DNA from: Paragonimus skrjabini miyazakii
Lineage: Eukaryota > Platyhelminthes > Trematoda > Plagiorchiida > Troglotrematidae
Assembly (NCBI GenBank): GCA_014338405.1
Contig: JTDE01002265.1
Coordinates: 23,211-87,210, forward strand
Direction of reading: 5' to 3'
Length of the DNA stretch: 64,000 nt
Positions within the stretch are counted from its first letter, which is position 1; every line of letters starts with the position of its first letter. Positions 57,890 through 64,000 of the stretch are shown here, piece after piece. The notes beneath the pieces were generated by a model. The model did not search any database. It was not told where the DNA came from and worked only from the letters and a program-made list of their open reading frames with translations. The position numbers and the translations under genes were made by a program.

Positions 57890-59165
57890 GTTTCAGGGAG
57901 CGATTAGAACCAGTGGTGTAGATGGTCGTGAACTTCCCAACCTGGCGGGCGACATCCGTCCACAGTGCCCAGCGGAGCAATCAGGGCTTTCAAGGTTTGA
58001 GCATTTCATCGCCCGATCACCCATTCGAGTTCCTCCACCAATAACCATAATGACTTCAGGCAGCAGAGGTTCCGTGGGCATAAGAAGTGCATCACCCAAT
58101 CAGCCCAAACTGTGTAGTCTTATTACCTTGGTTGTCAGTCGTGAAACTGCCAAATATATCACAACTACGCCTCGATGGAGTGTCGCGTTGCTCACAAGGT
58201 CAGTCCACCTGCTATCAGCCCACTGACGAAAACAACAATGATCAAATACCGAGGGTCTAGATATATCTCCCGCACGAATCAGCCAGGTTTCTAATCCATA
58301 CAGCAAAACTGAAGGCGCACACGAATTGCAAACCTTGCACTCAATCGACAAATGGACGTCATTGCGACACCACAAGTGACGGAGGTTGGCAAACGTGATA
58401 CGTGTCTTCGTCTTCCTCCTGGACACTCCGTCAGTAATTTTACAAGCTGTTGCGATGGCACAATCCATGTAGGTGAGATTGACAGTCTAAAGCGACTTGC
58501 TGGCATCAACAAAAATGGGGTCAGTGTCAACCCCAGCACGTGACAAAGGTTACAGTTTGAAAGTGCGAAGTGGATACTATACAGACCAGCCAAATCATTT
58601 AATCAGTTCAGCATGGATTGCGTATACTACGCAAAACCAAGTCATCAACATCACAATAGACAGTAATACATTAGTGGTTCACATTGATGCCTAACTGCCA
58701 CACAACCACGAAAGAAAAAAACCATGTGTAAGAAGAGGAGAGAAGAAAGAAGGGGAGGGGGCCTAACTAATAAAAATAGCTAATTTTACATTCAAGCATG
58801 CAACATCAAGGCGCCTACACCTTGCAGAACCAAGTAGAGCAATGTCGTCAGCGTACTCAATATCAGTCAACCTACAACGTGACAGAAGCTCCAATGTGAG
58901 ATCATGGTAACCCCAGAAAGCTTCCTCCATAATACGTCTCGTCACAAGGCTGAAATATCGGACTAAAAAACTGAACACTATTTCAAGTGGGGAACGTTCG
59001 AGACTGCTGCTCATAAATGTGTAGTCTGCGTTTAGAATAGACAAACAGCAACTGCAGCAGAATGAATAGATTGCCGAGACTCCCGTGCAAAAGAGACGGC
59101 CTAAGAGAGCATCACTGGCAAAAGTTAGCCGGGAGGAGTGTCGATGCTCCAGTGTATGTATCAAG
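57890..59165 (-). mobile_element. NLR-C-like RT, split by a small NLR-B tail insertion
   Basis: On the minus strand, 58763-59164 encodes an RT block that ends in CRLTDIEYADDIALLGS, with an intact YADD. After the insertion at 58643-58823, 58100-58468 resumes with TRITFANLRHLWCRNDVHLS, SVLLYGLETWLIRAGDIS and a DHCCFRQ block. A decayed 'LGHVLRMPTERLPRRAL'-type block follows near 58060 (GDALLMPTEPLLPEVI). FANLRHLWRR and IRAED are shared with the fragment at 46690-48030. It is inactive because of stops and the insertion. Confidence 0.7.
58643..58823 (-). mobile_element. 181-bp 5'-truncated NLR-B tail with target-site duplication
   Basis: Carries the last part of the NLR-B 3' UTR (from AAGGTGTAGGCGCCTTGATG to CTGTCTATTGTGATGTTGATG). 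On the minus strand it is flanked by ACTTGGTTCTGC (58835-58824) and ACTTGGTTTTGC (58642-58631), a 12-bp duplication with one difference. The target is just after the YADD motif of the NLR-C-like RT. Confidence 0.85.
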
Positions 59166-59270
59166 GTAAAGGCATGATCGATACACCCGTGAACACCTAA
59201 GGGTTTAATAATCTAGTATACGCAATACACTAATTCAACTTTATTCATTCCGGTCACAACCATGCCGTCG

Positions 59271-59400
59271 ACATGGGCGGCTGCACAAAAAAAACACCAT
59301 CCGTTGAAAGACTGCCGATGCAATCTTTACGCCAAATGGAAGGCGCTAATATTGGAGCAGACCATTGGTAATTCGATACTTGTCATCTACATGGCCCGCT
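59271..59400 (-). mobile_element. Remnant of a second Ty3-type RT
   Basis: The minus strand encodes GLLQY*RLPFGVKIASAVFQ followed, after a short deletion or frame change, by HVDGMVVTGMN. These are the LPFGVxxAPAxFQ and YxDDVVVTG blocks of Ty3-type RT, with the catalytic Asp pair damaged. Only about 130 bp can be recognised. Confidence 0.5.
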
Positions 59401-59460
59401 AGAGGTCAGCTGAACTGTTCCTCAGAGTGTTCAGCCCACCTGTCAAGTAGGCGCGATTGC

Positions 59461-59555
59461 CTCATCATCATCATAGGCAGCAATACATCAGTGGTTCACA
59501 ATGATGCTTAGCCGCCACACAACCACACAGAATAGGAAAAAGCAAACCCTGTGTC
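59461..59555 (-). mobile_element. Distal end of the interrupted NLR-B copy
   Basis: ACAGGGTTTGC through GTGGTTGTGTGGCGG to CACTGATGTATTGCTG and an ATGATGATGATG tail on the minus strand. It is the natural continuation of the NLR-B 3' UTR that stops at about 60185, so it belongs to the 60185-63890 copy. Confidence 0.75.
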
Positions 59556-60184
59556 ATCATCATCATAACAACCATGAACCTCACCAAAAGGTACTGTGGC
59601 TTGGGCCGCCGCTCACCTCAACAGTGACGTGGAATATCCTAGAAGAAAACGTTACTAAGAAGGCTGAACACTATTAAAAGAAGACTAAGAGGAAGAACAG
59701 GAAATGGTATGGATACAGGTACGCCATTGACTGCGACACATCACCATCACGGATAGCGTTTCTAACCAGCGGTTTGAGTGATCATGAGGACCCCATCCAG
59801 GTAGGCGACACCTACCCACTTTGCTCAATGAAGCAATCAGGGTCTTCATATTTCGTGACCACGTTGTTGGCGGGTTTACCCAACTCTTGACGGCCTCAGT
59901 ATATAATGCCTGGTACGGTAAACGATCAGATGACATACGGAGTACGTGACCTAACCAACGCAAGCAGTGTGTCGTGATTAGTTGGCAAATGATCGCGCAT
60001 CCCGAGCATTTCGGAATACGTGCCGGCGAACTGCCATAATGCTCACGCAATCAGTCCACTTAAAATGGGCCAATTGATGGAGACAACGATGATCAAACAC
60101 AGCAGGCCTGTTAATATCTTCTTTGTGAACAGGCCACGTTTCCGAACCATAAATCAAAATGGAACGCACACAGGAACTAACCAC
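59556..60184 (-). mobile_element. NLR-A 3' fragment inserted into the NLR-B 3' UTR
   Basis: The minus strand starts within the RT C-terminus (RSILIYGSETWPVHKED, then DHRCLHQLAHFKWTD, then RWLGHVLRMSSDRLPYQAL) and ends in an ATGATGATGATG tail. It is flanked on both sides by NLR-B 3' UTR sequence. Compared with uninterrupted copies about 50 bp of NLR-B is missing at the junction and I see no target duplication. Confidence 0.8.
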
Positions 60185-63100
60185 TGAAAATACCTACGTC
60201 TACATTCAAACATACAATATCAAGGTTCCTACACTTTTCAAACAAACAACCGAGCTGTAAATGAAGGTAAGGCGTCATCAGCAAGACAGCTACCTCACGG
60301 CTTTCACTGCCCCGCATCACTAAATACACTCACTTCACAGATAAGCCACCGACTCTGTGAGTCGCGAGGGCTCTAGCCCAGGAGACGAACCCGATCTACC
60401 GTGATCAACCCCATCGTGAATGATTTTATTTGTATACGCCAGGTCATCATCTGTCCACCTCGCACCCTGCGCCAATCGGCCGCAGCGTCGGCAAACAGTG
60501 CTCGGTGTGGCAAACAACTAGCTGGCATCCTTAGTACATGGCCTAACCATCTAAGTCTGTGCAAATGTAGTGACTAAACAAAGGAACTCGTTTGACAATC
60601 AGTACCAAACACCAGCTTCCCAATCTCCTCGTTGCTTACTCGCTGGTGTCACCCGATACGAGCGAGTGAACGCAGACATCGGTGGTCAAATACCTGAAGA
60701 ATGTTCACGTCTTCTACCCGGAGGGGCCAGGTTTCACTGCCGTAAAGTAATACAGCCCTCATTGTTGTCTGATATACGCAACCCTTAAGCTTCAGAGAAA
60801 TAACTCTCTGTCGCCATAGATGTCTCACATTAGCGAATACCGCCCTAGCCTTGGAAATACGCGCCTTTATTTCATTCCTGACACCTCTATCGCCGCCGCT
60901 GATGCAGGTTTCCAGGTATACAAACCGGTCAACAACCTCCATAACTTCATTATCCAACATTAACTCTACGTAATCACAGCAAATTTGCAGAAGCACTTTG
61001 CATTTGGAGGCGGCAAAACGCATTTCGAAGTACTTAGCAGAACGCGAAACAGCGTTGAGCGTTGCTTGTGCCGCTTGAGAGTTGTCAAACAGTAACAGCT
61101 TATTGTCAGCATAATCAAGATCAGTCAGTTTTTCACCAGGTGAGAGGTCCACACCAGCATCATTCGAGTGACGCAGACAGTCCTCCATTAGTTTGTCTAT
61201 GACGAACTTGAACAAAAATGGTAAAAAGGGACAGCCTTGACGTACGCCGCTCATGATGCTGAAACTGTCAGATAGTTCGCCATAAACCCTAACCTGAGCT
61301 GCAGTATGAAAATAAAGCGCCGACAATATGTTCACATACTTAGTCGATACACCCCTGCGTTTAAGCGACTCTAAAAGTGTAGATCGATCCGCCGAAGCGA
61401 ACGCACCTTTATAGTCAAGGAATACGGTGATTGTTGGCCGACGGCACACATGACGCTGCTCCAAAATTTGACGGAGCGCAAAAATGTGATCTATACAACC
61501 CCGTCCAGGGCGAAACCCAGTCTGTTCTTCCCTAATGTTTACCTCACGAACTGCAGTGAATCGACGAAGTACAATGGATGTCAGAACCCTAGTAATTACT
61601 GGGGTCAAACTAATCTCCCTGTGGTTTTCGCAAGAGACCCGGGCTCCCTTCTTGAATATGGGAACTATTATTGAGTGACCCCAGCACGAAGGGATGGTCT
61701 CCGTCGTCCAAACAAGTTGAAACAGCCCAGTCGAAGCCTCTACTAACGCCTTTCCACTCTCTGAAAAGTGCAAGCACGAGATCATATGGACCAGCAGCCC
61801 TACTACGTTTGAGAGCCGAAAGGCAATTGCGAACCTTAGTCTCAGTGGGTGGTTCTAAATCACAAGTTTTACATCATACGTTTGTGGCGGCAACACAACG
61901 GAGGCCAGCTAAATTGACCCTCAAAGTGTTCCGTCCAACGCTCTAACCTTCTAGACTTATTAAAGATTAGTGTGCCATCTGCCTAGATGACAGCTTCACT
62001 GACAGACGGTCGCCTTGGACCAGTAGCACGGATCAGCTGAAAGAGTTGGCCGGTGTTCCCTGAAGCAAAGACGGTTTCCATTTCCTCAACTTTTTCCACT
62101 AACCAAGCTTCACGATCAGCCTTTAAACTACGTTTTAGTTTCCTACGGATATCTATTCTAGACTTATTATGTGAACTACTATGAGGAATCTTCCGCCTGG
62201 AATCTAACAACTCCAGAGATTCCTCTGAAATCCAATGTTTGCCAAACTTATGTACCTCTGTGCCGCATGCTACAGTACCTGCTTTCTGAATGGCCTGTGA
62301 AATCTGAGTCCAGCAACTATTAGGATCTTCGGAGTGAGTGCCACTAAGGTAGCTTTCTAAGCTAATTTGGTACTTATGCTTTACCGATGGTAAAGACAGT
62401 TTCTCAACAGCCAGTCGGTGCTGTCGATAGAGTTGTTGCCCAGCAAAGGTAAGAACAAAACGAAAACATATCAATGCATGATCTGAGTCTAAATACGTGC
62501 TCCAATAAGAACGACAGTCTTGAATGCAACCACGCCACCTGTAACTAACAACTATGTGGTTTATCTGAGACCATGCCTGATTCGGAGCAGGCGGGCGTCA
62601 AGTATAGCAGTGACGTGCACGATGCCTAAAAGCAGCGCTGGCTAAAGATAGCTTATGCGCAGCGAACAGCTGCAACAATCGTGCGTCATTATCTAACCGA
62701 TGTGAAGGTATCCCAAACCAGCCACCTAAACGAGATTCGGCTTCAACAAGGCGGCCGATTTGGGCATTAATATTTCCGGCCAGAACGACTATCTCAGAGT
62801 CACGTGTCGACCGAAGGAGGGTGGCCAGATCCGAGTAAAATGCGTCCGTAACGCCGACGTCACTACAGCCAGTGGGAGCGTAAGCAGACAGAATGAATAC
62901 ATTTCTGAGTCTTGTGTCTACAGCTGGTCTTAATTAAAACTGCCAAGCGGACAGCACAAAGTCTACTGTTAACAGGAATCCAATATATCAATGAAGCTGC
63001 GGTCGTCGTGCTAAGGACTATACCTACTCAAGCCTGACCTGTAACGGCGGCTGGGGAGTCACCCGAAGTGTATAACCTCTATCGGGTAGACAACGCGGGT

Positions 63101-63890
63101 GCTGTCAGTTCCATAAGTTGACTACTGTCTTGGATTCTAGTTTCCGAGAAACAGCAGACATCGAGGTGCAATGAGTCTAACGTTCGTGCAAGAGCGGCCT
63201 ATTGACCTATCTGTTTTATCGTGTTAACGTTGAAAGCACCTATAATAATTCGCATTCTAGGTCTAAGCAAAGGACGAGAGAGGCTTGAAACTGAATGGCA
63301 AGAGACGGAACTTACCGGCTCAGCGTTACCACGGTTAGTTATATCTGTTGTGGGACATGTAGAGCAATTATCAGAAATGGAGATCGGGAGGGGCCTGATA
63401 ACTAAATTTGATAGAACAGTGGGGGAGGGGTCAGCAGTAGCATGTTTTCGCCTATCCACCCTGCTGTATGCAGCAGATAGGGCGACCCGGTTTATACTGC
63501 GAGACCGCCGATGCAGTATGGAATTACTGGAATTGTGACTATTCATGGTTGTGTGTGGGCTGAGATACTGCCAGGGCGCCCAGACCTAGACAGGAGAACG
63601 ATTAGGGTTCTCAACCAAAGCCTTTGGCTCAAAAGCCTATACCGCAAGGCAGCGGGTGGGTGGCAGTGTATCAGAACTGGTACGTTTTCCGGAAGAAGAT
63701 GCCAACCTTCTTCTAGCCCCCAACCTGGAGGAACAAGAGACTGATTCGTCAGACCTCTACCTGTTGGCCTGCCTGACATGAGTGACTCTATCGGTGTGGT
63801 GGCCACACCGTCCAGTTTAGCCCAATAGGTCATCGAGATGCGCAAGCCGTTACACCGCGTCAAGGTCTAGTCTCCTTGTGACGGGACAAA
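60185..63890 (-). mobile_element. NLR-B, most complete copy
   Basis: The 5' end is near 63890, matching the 42701 copy. The endonuclease start (IIIGAFNVNTIKQIGQ) is at about 63200-63262 and continues frame-broken to about 62480. ORF 62474-61983 holds the linker (KHWISEESLELLDSRRKIP). ORF 61785-60649 (378 codons) is an uninterrupted RT core with REISLTPVITRVLTSIVLRR, EEQTGFRPGRGCIDHIFALR, VFLDYKGAFAS, SGVRQGCPFLPFLF and LTDLDYADNKLLLF (YADN at 61102-61113). FANVRHLWRQR and LLYGSETWPLR follow. The C-terminus continues in another frame (RWLGHVLRMPASCLPHRAL, 60373-60564). Confidence 0.88.
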
Positions 63891-64000
63891 CATACAGCGA
63901 AAAGAAAAAATAAACAGACAAGAACAATTAAGTTTCATGAAATAGAAGGGCCAACAAGTTTGTGGATAGATTCGCAACTGATTGCGATAAAATGCAATCA

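Overview
The window looks like nuclear DNA of a flatworm, most likely a digenean trematode. This is inferred from AT-rich, intron-rich DNA, host proteins that are recognisable but far from vertebrate ones, and a dense mix of RTE/CR1-like non-LTR elements, a small Ty3-type LTR element and tRNA-headed SINE-like repeats. I could run no database search. All recognisable host genes are on the minus strand, so they read from right to left.

Host genes. (1) MRPS22, mitochondrial small-subunit ribosomal protein mS22, runs from about 57406 down to 37369. It has exon pieces at 57220-57406 (tentative), 56896-57083, 56521-56844, 40521-40988 and 37369-37479. One intron is about 15.5 kb and is packed with mobile elements. 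(2) PTPMT1, the mitochondrial PTP-like phosphatidylglycerophosphate phosphatase, has exons 35593-35970 and 29755-29994. Its active-site motif (HCKAGRTRS) is intact. (3) An unidentified candidate gene has its last exons at 15001-15546. (4) PIGM, GPI mannosyltransferase 1, has exons 13235-13912 and 4848-5690. Its last exon must lie left of the window. Splice sites and phases are consistent for the three named genes. Two of these products act in mitochondria (translation, cardiolipin synthesis) and one in the ER (GPI anchors). I see no operon-like coupling.

Mobile elements. Five non-LTR groups can be told apart; the names are mine. NLR-A is RTE-like, with an (ATG)n tail and a tRNA-like 5' end: copies at 1-135, 8110-8605, 9633-10420, 10772-11470, 19461-21262 and 59556-60184. 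NLR-B has copies at 1331-1870, 42701-46245 and 60178-63890, plus several isolated 3' tails. NLR-C is at 46690-48030, 49051-49256, 50340-50530 and 57890-59165. There is also an RTE/BovB-like EN-RT remnant (6821-8060) and a CR1-like RT remnant (48170-49050). A complete LTR element with 193-bp LTRs and target-site duplications lies at 52815-56463, antisense to MRPS22 and about 57 bp from a splice donor.

Main points for follow-up. The LTR element has no obvious tRNA primer site. Instead the sequence next to its 5' LTR is a 13-14 nt perfect complement of a motif inside the LTR, as expected for Tf1/sushi-type self-priming. The same element has an in-frame deletion that fuses RNase H to the middle of integrase. 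A 118-bp-arm foldback lies at 2372-2629. Nested insertions, one with a clear 12-bp duplication, give a relative chronology. One SINE-like copy carries what looks like the NLR-B 3' tail. The rest of the window is non-coding sequence in which I recognise nothing.
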